DNA of 64,000 bases from Quercus robur (Eukaryota > Streptophyta > Magnoliopsida > Fagales > Fagaceae), in NCBI RefSeq assembly GCF_932294415.1, contig NC_065535.1, forward strand, positions 68,379,362-68,443,361, in the 5' to 3' direction. Shown here in pieces: positions 12,546 to 23,980 of the stretch; position 1 is the first letter of the stretch; each line of letters starts with the position of its first letter. The position numbers and the translations under genes are program-made. The notes beneath the pieces are model-generated. The model ran no database searches. It had not been told where the DNA came from and saw only the letters and a program-made list of their open reading frames with translations.

Positions 12546-14473
12546 ACATGTTACTCATGCAAACGTATGAATATAATTAAAATTAAATATAATTTTTATT
12601 ATAAAAATATAAATAGTTAATCAAAATATTAAAAAAATATCATGTAACACATGTATACATGTAGATATATTTAGAATTAAACACAATTTTTATCATAAAA
12701 ATATAAATAATTAGTCAAATTATTTTTTTAAGGTAAATATAGTTAATCACATATTAAAATTTTTACTTAAATTTAATACTATTTATGATTAAATTTTTTT
12801 CTTCTAATTTTTAATAAGATAGTGTATGTGATGATTTTTGTTGTATGGTGATTTTCATTGAGTATATATAATTGGTTTTTTTTTTTAATTTTATAATTTA
12901 TTAATATTAGATTCTTAGTATTTTGAACTCATTAACTCATTGGGCATAAAGATTAAAAAAATTAAATGGACACATGGCACAAACTTAAGTGGATAATTAT
13001 GGTATGGTCCCCAAATAAATTTAGACACTTTGTGCAAAATTGGATTCTAATTTCAAATTCTAATTGAACTTTCTCTAAATTTTTCCTATTAATATATATA
13101 AACTAGCACGTAACCCATGTAAACGCATGGATGCATTTAAAATTAAACACACTTTTTATTATAAAACTATAAATAATTAGTCAAATTATTTTTTAAAAAA
13201 TAGCATGTAACAAATGCATAAATATGGATACATTTAAAATTAAATACAATTTTTATCATAAAAATATAAATAATTAGTCAAATTTTGTATTTTTAAGTAA
13301 ATCTAATTAGTCACATATTAAAATTCTTACCTAAATTTAATACTACTTATGATTATTTTTTTTCTAATTTTTAATAAGATAGAACGTATAATAATTTTAT
13401 AGAGTATATGTGATTGTTTATTTTATTTATTTTTATAATTCATTAATATTATATTCTTAGTATTTTGCACTCATTAATTCACTTGACACAAAGATTAAAA
13501 AAACATTTAAGTGGACGCATGTTACAAACTTAAGTGGATAATTATGGTGTGGTTTCCATATAAATTTAGACAAATGGCGTAAAATTAAATTCTAATTTCA
13601 AATTCTAATTGAACTTTTTCTTAGTTTTGCCTATTAATATATATTAGTGTGTAACCTCGTGCATATGCACAGATACATTTAAAAACAATCACAATTACAT
13701 ATAATATATATATATACACACACATCTAGACTCTTCAGTTTTTGCACCCAATAATTTACTTGCCACGAAAATTAATAAATTAGATGGGACACATGACGCA
13801 AAATTGAACTCCAATTAAAATTCAATCTAAAATCTAATTGAATTTAGACCTTTTGATTTTTGCACTTAATAATTCACTTGACACAAAAATTTAAAAATTA
13901 TATGACGCGTGACACAAAATTAGACTCCAATTTAGTATTTAATTAAATTTTCTCTTTGCTTTAACTATTAATATATATATATATATATATTTATGTATAT
14001 ATGACTTATAAATTTGAATTTTTCTAGTTATATGATTATGTTTTTTATGGTTTATTATAATGGACTCCTCGTTTTCTACATTAAATTAACTAATTTGGCA
14101 TAAAAATTTAAAAATTTAGATTAGATGGGACACATTGCGTAAAATTAAACTCTAATTGAAATTCAATTTTTACCTAAATTAACTCACTTAACACAAAATT
14201 CTAAAATTTAGATTAGATGAGACAAGTGGCATAAAATTAGACACTAATTCCAATTTGAAATTTAATTGGATTTTCTCTTTACCTTACCTATTATATATAT
14301 ATATGATTTAGAATTTAATTGGATTTAGACTCTTTGGTTTTCGCACCCAATAATTCACTTATCATAAAAATTAAAAAATTAGATGGGACACATAGCGTAA
14401 AATTGAACTCCAATAAAAATTCAATTTAGAATTTAATCAAATTTAGACTCTTTGATTTTTGTACCTAATAACT
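12546..14473. repeat. AT-rich repeat cluster, possibly Helitron-related
   Basis: Two long direct copies, roughly 12546-13090 and 13105-13640, share 'aacatgtaaacgcatgg', 'atttttatyataaaaatataaat' and 'gtggataattatggt' blocks. From 13650 to about 15130 a shorter module recurs several times ('cacttgacacaaaaattaaaaa', 'gtaaaattgaactccaatt'), ending in 'ctattaatatatata'. Units open with phrases such as 'GTGCATATGCAC', a palindrome. The layout recalls nested non-autonomous Helitrons, but I could not define TC and CTRR ends. No gene seen. Confidence 0.45.
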
Positions 14474-14481
14474 CACTTGAC

Positions 14482-15048
14482 TAGAGGTGGCAAAATTGGA
14501 CACGACCCACGAACCTGACACAACATGACACGAAATTAGCAGGTTATAGGTTGAGACTTAATGGGTTCATGTCATATTCGGGTTGACATGCCTAACTCGT
14601 TTAATAAACGGGTTGAGTTAGTGTTCAACATATGGAATCCATTTAACCTATTTGACCTGTTTAATTAAATGACATTTTATCAATATACCCTTCAAATCCT
14701 AAGTATATAAACTTATTAGTTGTTGTGATTTATTTTCTTTAACATATTGTGATTGATTATTTGTGATATTGAGATATGCTTTAGTTTTGAATGATTATTT
14801 ATGATGCAGTTACTCGTTAGTTTTGAATTTTATATTAAAAATATTTATTTGCTTGTTTTTTTATAAATATTATTTTCATTTTGATAAAATCTGATAAACA
14901 AGTTGACACGATTGACCTATTTAATAAATGGGTTGTATTAGGGTTGAGGAATCTTGACTCGTTTAATAAACATGTCGGGTTAGTGTTAACCCATATAGTT
15001 GGATACTCATGAGTTGACACGACACACGAACACGAATTGTCACCCTTA
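14482..15048. mobile_element. hAT non-autonomous element (567 bp)
   Basis: Ends TAGAGGTGGCAAAATTGG and, on the other strand, TAAGGGTGACAATTCG, a common plant hAT terminus. The perfect 8-bp duplication CACTTGAC lies at 14474-14481 and 15049-15056. Repeated 'acacgaccc/cacgaac' and 'cgtttaataaacgggtt' motifs near both ends are subterminal repeats. Inserted into the AT-rich repeat cluster. Confidence 0.8.
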
Positions 15049-15390
15049 CACTTGACACACAAATTTAAAAATTAAATGAAACACATGGTACAAAATTAGA
15101 CTCCAATTTATTTAATTAGATTTTCTCTTAATTTTGGCTATATATATAGATGACAAACAAACAACTTGTGGACTAAACCTATAAGATTAAACTTATGACA
15201 AACTTTCACATCAACTTATGACAACCAAATATGAGTTAATTACTTAATTATATGTACTGCTGATGTAGTTAGTTTAATATTTTTGATGAAGTAACGAAAA
15301 TTGTCTGTATGTATAGAAGTGAAAGAGATAAAACGTCAAGAGAATATGGATGTTATAGTCTAGGAAAAAGTTTAGTTCCAAACAAAAACC

Positions 15391-15719
15391 TATTAGAATG
15401 AGGGCAATAAACACAAGCAAGGGTAGATGGGCTTGACAGAAGAGGATCAAGGTTGCAAGGTCAACTACAGAACAGACTTGAAGCTGAATGACAGTAGCTG
15501 TAGCTTAAAGCAACAAAACGACTTGTAGCTAGAGTATAGTTATTGTTAGTAGTTAGCACGTGTATATGTTAGTTATTGATATTGTACAGCACGTGTGAAA
15601 GTTAGTTTGTTTTTGGTAGTTTCTTTCTTCTTTGTACATATATATATATATATATATGTGAAACTCTGTATTTGTTTTCTAATTAATGAGAATTAGTTTT
15701 TACTAGAGCTTTTCTGTTA
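15391..15719 (+). repeat. 5' LTR of the copia element
   Basis: 329 bp, starting TATTAGAATGAGGGC and ending CTGTTA immediately before the primer site. Contains a (TA)n tract near 15640 that is longer than in its partner. Confidence 0.88.
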
Positions 15720-18700
15720 TGGTATCAGAGTTTTCTCTCTAGAATTTTCTCTAAGTTTCTAGATATTTTCCCAAATTCCAATCTAGGGTTTGGTTTTTCT
15801 TTTCGATTTTTCTCTCAAATTTTCTCTTTCTCTCAACTTGCCTAAGATTTTTCTTATCATCAATGGCTTCTGCTGCTTCTTCATCTACTCCCACTTCAAA
15901 GAATGCTCCTCCATTTGCTCAGGATTCTCCAATGGACAATCCCCTGTTTTTGCACCATGGAGAGGATCCAAGCATTATGCTTGTGACTCAGCCTTTGATA
16001 GTGAGTGAGATTACTCAGCTTGGGCACGAGCAGTAAGGAAAGCTCTGCTCACCAAGAACAAGTTAGGCTTCATCAATGGCACACTCACTTTGTCATCTTC
16101 ATTGGTGTCCACACCTTCAGCTGTTCAAGCTTGGATCAGGTGTGATAATATGGTGGGAACTTGGTTGACAAACTCAGTTTCTCCTAAGCTTCAAGCCAAT
16201 ATCATCTATGAAGACACTGCCTTGGAAATCTGGAATGATTTGAGAGATCAATTTGCTCAAAAGAATGGTTCTAAGATTTACAACCTTCAGAAGGAGACTG
16301 CAGAACTCCATCAAGGTGAGACTTCCATTACTAATTTTTTCACTCTATTGAATGTTCTTTGGGATCAATAGCAGAACAATAGTCCTTTTCCTTCTTGCAC
16401 TTGTGGGAAATGTACATGTAATGTGAATAAGAGACTTAATGACTTGCAATCTAGAGAATTTGTTATGAAGTTTTTGATGGGGCTAAATGACTCTTTTTTA
16501 CAAGGACACAAATTTTGCTTATGGATCCTTTTTCCATCTGTCAATAAAGTGTATTCCTTGATGATTCAAGAAGAAACACAAAGGTCTGTTACTCATTGTT
16601 CCAATACAAGGGTTGAATCAGCTGCCTTGATTGCTAAATCACAAAATTTCAATGTCAATTCTGGGGTCAATTATGTTGGTAACAATGGGAACAAAGGAAA
16701 CGATAAGCCAATTTACACCCATTGTGGTAAATTTGGTCACACCATAGATAAGTGCTATAAGTTGCCTAGATTCCCTTTTGGTTACAAGTTCAAAGGCAAA
16801 AATCCAATGGCACATCAAGTGTCTCTTTCACAACCCCAAGATCTCTCTTTTCTGGCTTCTTTGGGACTTGTGACACCTGGTTTCACTCTAGACCAATATC
16901 AACAGCTACTTGCTCTTATTGGCACTCCTAGTTCTCCATTAGTTCCATTTGTTCAAGGGAAAGACACACTCACTACTGCCATGGCTAATGTGGTATCTTC
17001 TAATGCTTCTGCAATGGCAGGTACGTATGGATTTTAGTCACTCAGTTTTTTCTACACAAGTGGTTAATAAAAGGGCATATGATTCCAATACTTGGGTCAT
17101 TGACACTGGTGCCACTGATCACATAGTGAGTTCTGTCCATCTTTTGACCACTGTTACTGCTATTACTCAGTCCATGGTTCAATTGCCTAATGGAGAAACA
17201 ACATTAGTAACACATGTTGGCACTGTTATTTTATCATCCTCTCTTATCCTCCACAATGTCCTATGTGTACCTTCCTTTTCCTTCAATCTTTTCTTTGTCA
17301 GTTCTTTTACTAAATCTCAACCATATTGTCTTGTTCTTTTGTCTACCTTTTGCTTCATACAGGACCTTACCTTTTGAAGAAAGATTGGAGTGGGACATGC
17401 AGTTGATGGACTGTACCTATTACATTGTGGCACTTTTCAACAACCTTCTTCTACTGCATTTTCAGATTTCCTAGCCAATCACAAATTGGGTGATGCTTTT
17501 CATCCTTTCTCTTCTGCAATGTCATCAAGCTCCCTTTCTTCTCTCTAGCATGCAAGATTAGGCCATCCATTAGATGCTAAGCTTCAAGTTTTAGGTCATA
17601 TTTTTCCTTTTTTGCAAACACCATGTAATGATCTTTGTAAGGTCTGTCCTTTAGCTAAACATAAACGTTTGCCTTTTCCTTTCAATAATAAACTCAGTTT
17701 TTGTGCTTTTGATTTGATTCACCTAGATGTTTGGGGACCTTATGCTACTTCTATTTTGAATGGTTTTAAGTATTTCCTAACTGTGGTTGATGATGCAACC
17801 AGAGCAACTTGGGTATACTTAATGAAATCCAAATCTGAAGTTGGACCCCTCATTTCTTCTTTCTATTCTATGGTTCTTACACAATTTGGATGCAAAATCA
17901 AATCTGTTAGAACTGATAATGCTATGGAATTTAACATGCCAAATTTCTATAGTTCTAATGGCATTGTGCATCATCATAGTTGTGTTTACACTCCACAACA
18001 AAGCTCTATTGTGGAGAGAAAACATCAACATCTCCGTCCATAGCTAGAGCTCTACATTTTCAGTCTAAAATTTTCCCATTCAATTTTGGGATGATTGCAT
18101 CCTTATAGATTACCATCTTTCTTATTGAATAATAAAACTCCTTATGAGCTTCTTTTTAAACAACCTCCTTGCTATGATCATTTGAAAGTGTTTGGTTGTG
18201 AATGTTATGCCTCTACTGTTGCTCAAACTAGGACTAAGTTTTCTCGTAGAGCAAAGAGAAGTGTTTTTCTTGGTTATCCTTTTAATGTGAAGGGTTATAA
18301 GTTGTTTGATCTTCAATCTCATTTTGTCTTCATCTCCAGAGTTGTTGTATTTCATGAGTCTGTGTTTCCTTATCAATTTGATCCTTGCTCTTCTTTACCT
18401 GCTCGTTCCATTCCTCTACCTTGCTCTCCTTCTGTTTCTTCTGAATCTTTTGATCCAATTCTTCCTTCTTCCACTTTACCTTTTGCTCCTCTATCATCTG
18501 ATCCTATTGCTGATCCCATTATCCAAGTTCACACTGATCTTGATGATGAATTCTTACAAGATGTCCTTGCTGAACCACCTGAGCCTTTGGTTGATCCAAT
18601 TCCCCTTAGAAGATCTATTAGGATTCATAGACAACCTTCTTACCTCCAAGCCTATCACTGTAATCAGGTACCCTCAATTCCCACTGCTGTTGCTCTCCAG

Positions 18701-20335
18701 TCTGGTACTTCCCATCCTTTATCTTCTCATCTTTCTTATCACTCTCTTTCTCCTTCTTATAAGCATTTTTGTTGTTCTATCTCTTTTGTTGTCGAACCTT
18801 CATACTATTGCCAAGCTATTTCTAATCCTAAATGGCAAGAGGCCATGGCAGCTAAAATAGCAGCTCAAGAAGCCAATCACACTTGGACTTTGATACCCTT
18901 GACTACCAATAAGAAGCCCATTGGTTGTAAATGGGTTTATAAAATCAAGTACAAGTCTAATGGTTCCATAGAGAGTATAAGGCTCGGTTGGTGGCCAAAG
19001 GTTTCACACAAAATGAAGGAGTTGATTACAATGAAACCTTTTCACCTGTTGCCAAAATGGTTTCTATTAAGTGCCTTTTGGCTGTGGCTATTATGAAGTG
19101 TTGGTATCTTGGTCAGCTTGATGTCAATAGTGCTTTTCTACATGGGGATTTGTCTGAGGAGGTTTATACATCTCTTCCATCGGGGTTTCAGAGCTAGGGG
19201 GAGATGGTTTGTAAGTTGAATAAGTCTCTTTATGGGTTTAAGCAGGCTTCTAGGCAATGGTTTGCGAAATTTTCTAACACCTTGGTTCAGTTGGGCTTTA
19301 AGTAATCCAAGGCAAACTATTCCCTTTTTACTAGACAAAAGGGTCATTGTTTCATGATTTTATTGATCTATGTGGATGCTGTTTTGATAGCATGTAATGA
19401 TAAAAAGGAGGTAGATCAGTTCAAGGTGTTGCTGGATCAGAAGTTTAAGTTGAAGGATTTAGGTGACTTGAGGTACTTCCTTGGTTTGGAGATTGCAAGG
19501 TCAGATAAGGGTATATCACTTTGTCTAAGAAAAGACACTCTTGAAGTGTTGAATGATGCTGGTTTGTTAGGATGTAAACCATCTAAAACACCAATGGAAC
19601 AAAATATAAGGTTGAGTAAGTATGAAGGGGAAGAGCTCAAACACCCAAGTGCTTATAGAAGGCTTATTGGGAGGCTGTTGTACTTGACCACCAGGCCAGA
19701 CATCACCTATATTGTTTATGGGTTGAGTTAATACATGGCCAAGCCAAGGAAGCCACATCTGGATCCAGTGCATAGAATTTTACAGTATTTGAAGAATGAA
19801 CCAGGGAAAAGCATCTTGTTTTCAGCTAGGACAGAGTTACATGTAAAGGGTTTCACAGATTCTAACTGGGCTGCTTGTCCTGACACTAGGAGGTTTGTCA
19901 CAGGCTATAACATTTTCATTGGGGATTCCTTGGTCTTATGGAAATCACAGAAACAATCCAGAGTATCTAGATCCTTAGCAGAAGTAGAGTATAGGGCAAT
20001 GGCAATGGCTACTTGTGAGATAGTGTGGATACTGTATTTTCTTAAAGACATTGGTGTTGAACACAAAAGGAAAGCCTTGTTGTTCTGTGATAGTGAGGCA
20101 GCCTTGCACATTGGATCAAATCCAGTGTTTCATGAAAGGACCAAACATATTGAGATAGATTGTCATGTAGTTAGAGACAAAGTGTTGGAAAAGGTCATTA
20201 AATTGAATCATGTTAGGACTCATTGCCAACTTGCAGATTTGTTGACCAAGGCATTGAATTTTAATCAATTTTCAAGTCTTATTTGCAAAATGGGAATGAT
20301 CAATATACATTCAGCAGTTTCCTTTGAGGGGGGAG

Positions 20336-20656
20336 TATCAGAATGAAGGCAATAAACACAAGCAAGGGCAGATGGGCTTGACAGAAGAGGATCAAGGTTG
20401 GAAGGTCAACTGTAGAATAGACTTGAAGCTGAACGACAGTAACTGTAGCTTAAAGCAGCGAAACGACTTGTAGCTAGTGTATAGTTACTGTTAGTAGTTA
20501 GCACGTGTATATGTTAGTTATAGATATTGTACAACACGTGTGAAAGTTAGTTAGATTGTTTTTGGTAGTTTTTTTCTTCTTTGTACATATATATACAAAA
20601 CTTTGTATTTGTTTTCTAATTAATGAGAATTAGTTTTTACCACAGCTTTTCTAATA
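20336..20656 (+). repeat. 3' LTR of the copia element
   Basis: 321 bp, starting TATCAGAATGAAGGC directly after the purine tract and ending TTCTAATA. Together with the start of the left LTR the outer ends form a perfect 8-bp inverted repeat (TATTAGAA / TTCTAATA). Confidence 0.88.
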
Positions 20657-20689
20657 AAACCGGTTTAGAACTACAATTTTTAATGGATT

Positions 20690-20855
20690 GTGTTGTGGGG
20701 TTAGGTTTAATTTGTTACTTTTGAAATCTCATGATTTACTTTGTTATTCTTGAAATTATAGGATTTAAGTTGTTACTTTTTGAAGCTTTAAGATTTTTTT
20801 TTTTTTTGAAGCTACAAAGTTTAATATGTTACACCTTTAAACTATTTGGTTTAAA
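20690..20855. repeat. Degenerate minisatellite, unit about 36 bp
   Basis: Four or so diverged units of 'ttgttacttttgaaa.ctataggattta'. After it, to 21252, a 'ggttttgaggy.gagt' phrase appears twice (about 21010 and 21180) beside A/T runs. No gene in 20662-21252. Confidence 0.55.
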
Positions 20856-21254
20856 ATATAATTTTCCAAAAAAATATTTTGTTGGGGGAGATTATAATTT
20901 GAATTTCTATGATCGCATTAATTAAAAAATAAAAATAGGCCAAAGGCACAACATCGAATGTCATTAAAAAAAAAAAAAAAAAAAACCTTGAGTATGTTCT
21001 CATCACTAATAGGTTTTGAGGCGAGGTGACACAGGTCACAATCTGACAAATGGTATTAGGACTATAGTCATGGGTTCAAGTCACAGGAGAGATCGCTCTA
21101 AAACCATGTCTGCGAAGTGTGATGTTGAACTCCATAAAAGTCTTGAGTTTAGTTTTTTTTTTTTTTTTTGAATTGCCAATTGGTTTTGAGGTTGAGTAGT
21201 ACAGCTCATAGTCCAACATATTTAAAGTTGTTTGGTTGAAATGAACAATTATTA

Positions 21255-21515
21255 CTCCTTCCGTCCCACTTTTTTTGTCCTGTTTGAAAAATCAAACTTT
21301 TTAAGGGAACATTATTTATTATCTTGTCTACCTTTTAAAAATGTATAAGTTTCCAAAACTACCCTTAAAAAAATTTATCAAAAAATTGAATTAGTAAATT
21401 AATAGGGGTATAATAGGAACATTAGTAAATTAATGACTTTTATTTTTAGAAACAGGACAATATTTTGGGATATCTCAAAATGGAATAGAGGATAAAAAAA
21501 GTGGGATGGAGGGAG
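21255..21515. mobile_element. Stowaway MITE (Tc1/mariner, 261 bp)
   Basis: Ends CTCCTTCCGTCCCACTTTTT and, on the other strand, CTCCCTCCATCCCACTTTTT, the classic Stowaway terminus, with TA duplications at 21253-21254 and 21516-21517. No coding capacity. Confidence 0.88.
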
Positions 21516-21782
21516 TAATATTTTGTGTAAATGTGGTGGTGAACTGGTGGCAGCAAAGATGACGATGGGGACAATATTGGAGATGGTGAGGATCCAAATC
21601 CTTCACAATTTGGATTGCTTAAGAAATCTATTAAACTCTCTTTGTGTTACAATACGCATCCATCCACATCAAAGTACTGATCTTGATCCGTCTTTTTCTT
21701 CCTTTCGTTATTCTTTTGCTTCTAGATGATAATAAGTTTAGTACTCAGCTCACATTTCCAACAATTTTGGCAATTACTTTTA

Positions 21783-22250
21783 GGGTGTGTTTGGTTGGGG
21801 TGAAAACAAGGAGGATGGAAAATAGGAAGAGGAAAATAGGGTGGAAAATGATGTTTTCCACTATTTGGTTGAGAAAAGAAAATAGGAGAAACAGAAAATA
21901 GGGGAGAAAGTTTTCCCTCCTGGGCCAACTTTTTTTATCCTCCCAAATTTGGAGGAAAATGAGGAGGGAAAACTAATGAGAAATGCATTTTACACAAATA
22001 ACTCCACTTTATTACACTCACCTACCCCTCTCACTTTCCCATTATTATATAACAAAGGACATAATAATCAATTTATATAAACTACATTTTTCATCCTCCC
22101 ATTTTTTTCTCCAACCAAACAAAAAAGTTTTCCACCCTTCCACTTTTCCACCTCTCTAACCAAACACACATGAGGGAAAACCAAATCTTTTCTATACTCC
22201 CACTAATTTTCCATATTCTCACTTTTCCACTCCTCCAACCAAACGGACCC
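21783..22250. mobile_element. Tourist-like MITE (PIF/Harbinger, 468 bp)
   Basis: Ends GGGTGTGTTTGGTTGG and GGGTCCGTTTGGTTGG (other strand), with TTA duplications at 21780-21782 and 22251-22253. The interior is rich in 'ggaaaatag' and 'ttttccac' phrases that extend the inverted symmetry. Confidence 0.85.
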
Positions 22251-22253
22251 TTA

Positions 22254-23167
22254 AAGAGAATCGATGCTCTTAAGAATATGAATGATCATAAAGAAGAAGT
22301 GGGATATATCAATTTACAAGGCACTTAAATGATCTTCTCATCTCATTGATCCAAGCTTTTACTACATGCTGAGAAGTTATTACGGTGTTGTAAATGCTGA
22401 GAAGTTATTATGGTGTTGAATTATGCAGCTCCATTTGTTACTTTCGAATGAAAAAATTTGTGTAAATATAATTTTTCATATTTTTCAGTATTTAGTAGTA
22501 TAAAAAAAAATTTATTTTTAGTCAATAAAAAAAATATGACTTATTTTTTAAAGATTGTTTTTCAATTTTTTTTTTAAGAAAATAAGTCTATCTCATGATA
22601 AGCAAAATAAGAAAAGTTATGAAATTGTTTTTCAACTTCTTTAAAGTTGCTACTAAATATAAGAAAATGAAAAAGTTTTATAGAAAGTATTTTCTAAAAA
22701 ATGACTAATTTTTTTAGAAAACATTAACATTGAAACAAATAAAGCGTTCAAAAACTAGTTATAATTGTAACTCTCAAGTCTCAACAGTTGCAACCATATA
22801 TAGTTGAACTGATTATGGAATACTTTGAACATAACCCATTAATCTTCATCCATATTCGTTGGTTTCCCAATTTTCTTTGCCTTCCATTTAACATGACAGT
22901 GATCAACCTCTGTTCCCACAATGAAACTGCATAATTACTCTTATCTCAGTATATAATATATTGATAGTGGCCATTTTTTCCACCGTGCCCACCACGTGCT
23001 CTTTTTGTGGAATTCTTAGTTTCATTATGATTTATAGTATTGGCATTAACCTTTAGCTTACCCAATTACCTATTTTTCCCCATTGTTAAATTTAAACCGT
23101 GTATCATAACGCACTAGCCCTATTAATGATTTTCCATTATTTTTTCTTAGGTTAACATCCATCTTCT

Positions 23168-23211
<44 letters not shown>

Positions 23212-23555
23212 TGTTTTCTTAGCTCAATTTATCTAAATAAGAAATCTGAAATTTGAATAATGTTTACACCAAAAATTAATTGATATATTAGTTTAATGAT
23301 AAAAAGTATAAGTTGAAATTCTATTGCATCTAAATAAAAAAGATGTCTAGAAAAATAATATTTAGATATTGTTTTTAAGTGCAGTATCTTAGCTATAGTG
23401 TATTATATTATTCAATTAAATTTAAACACATAATTGCATTAAATTTAATTGTCCTTAAAACAAACAATATTGTTTGTACTTTATTGATCAATATAATTAT
23501 GTGTTTGAATTTAATTTAAAATTTTAATAAATTGTAAATAAAAAATTTATCTAAT
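22254..23555. other. AT-rich gene-free stretch with a 47-base A run
   Basis: No gene seen. 23169-23215 is an uninterrupted run of about 47 A. The phrase 'gctgagaagttattayggtgttg' is duplicated near 22365-22415. Confidence 0.6.
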
Positions 23556-23644
23556 TTTTGCCACTCTAGAAATGCTTAGCAGGATGGAGTATTTGTTCTA
23601 AATTTTGTCACTCTAGAAATGCTTAGCATGATGGAGTATTTGTT
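23556..23644. repeat. Tandem duplication, 47-bp period
   Basis: Two copies of 'ttttgycactctagaaatgc..' at 23556-23602 and 23603-23644 with only a few differences, so a recent local duplication. It abuts the 3' side of the SINE. Confidence 0.85.
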
Positions 23645-23649
23645 ATTTT

Positions 23650-23780
23650 CGAATCCCATGTGATGATAAAGAACAATCATCAGACCAAGAAACCAATCAG
23701 TTTTTGGTGTAGGCGGGGGTTGAACCCCAGATCTCTTATACAATCATCAGAGACTTTACCAGTTGAGTTAACTGGAACCC
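23650..23780 (-). mobile_element. tRNA-derived SINE (Au-like)
   Basis: On the minus strand the 5' part reads GGGTTCCAGTTAACTCAACT and continues with a Pol III box A-like element, then box B as GGTTCAACCCC (23715-23728). The body 'cctacaccaaaaactgattgg' is what I remember of the widespread plant Au SINE. The 3' part fades out near 23650. Not a functional tRNA: no cloverleaf around the boxes. Confidence 0.75.
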
Positions 23781-23871
23781 ACGTGACATCAATATTTAAA
23801 TGGTTCGAATCGTTTGATTGTGAGTAGTTTAATGAGATGCTATTTTTAGCCAAAAAAGAAATAGAAAAGAA

Positions 23872-23924
<53 letters not shown>
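23872..23924. repeat. Compound (AT)n(AG)n microsatellite
   Basis: AT dinucleotides to about 23888 pass directly into about 18 AG units. Confidence 0.9.
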
Positions 23925-23930
<6 letters not shown>

Positions 23931-23947
23931 TAGACAAGTAATTTGTT

Positions 23948-23967
23948 TTTTTTTTTTCTTTGAAAAT
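23948..23967 (-). mobile_element. Tail-only poly(A) insertion
   Basis: CAAGTAATTTGTT (13 bp) flanks it at 23935-23947 and 23968-23980. The insert, read on the minus strand, is ATTTTCAAAG plus A tail. Confidence 0.65.
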
Positions 23968-23980
23968 CAAGTAATTTGTT

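Larger units (their letters stand above)
15391..20656 (+). mobile_element. Ty1/copia LTR retrotransposon, nearly full length, broken
   Basis: Both LTRs are present (15391-15719 and 20336-20656). The 5-bp duplication AAACC flanks the element (15386-15390, 20657-20661). A primer site TGGTATCAGAG matching initiator tRNA-Met follows the left LTR directly, and a purine tract lies at 20326-20335. Coding relics follow the copia order: gag-like with a CCHC-type knuckle (about 15860-17035), protease and pre-integrase region (about 17040-17590), integrase core (about 17610-18600), reverse transcriptase (about 18830-19730), RNase H (about 19735-20300). It is interrupted by roughly eight breaks and is not intact. 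The LTRs differ at about 7% of sites plus small indels, suggesting an insertion a few million years old or older, depending on rate. Confidence 0.93.

Noticed and set aside
18306-18860. Long Leu-rich, membrane-like open frame
   Set aside because: Alternative frame of the Ser/Pro-rich linker after the copia integrase region; hydrophobicity comes from the T-rich codons.
23169-23215. 47-base A run as another tail-only insertion
   Set aside because: Only a 9-bp TTTTCTTAG match flanks it and extra bases lie between the run and that match, so the duplication is not convincing.
23700-23780. Possible tRNA gene on the minus strand (box A and box B)
   Set aside because: No acceptor stem or cloverleaf can be drawn. 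The body matches a tRNA-derived SINE.
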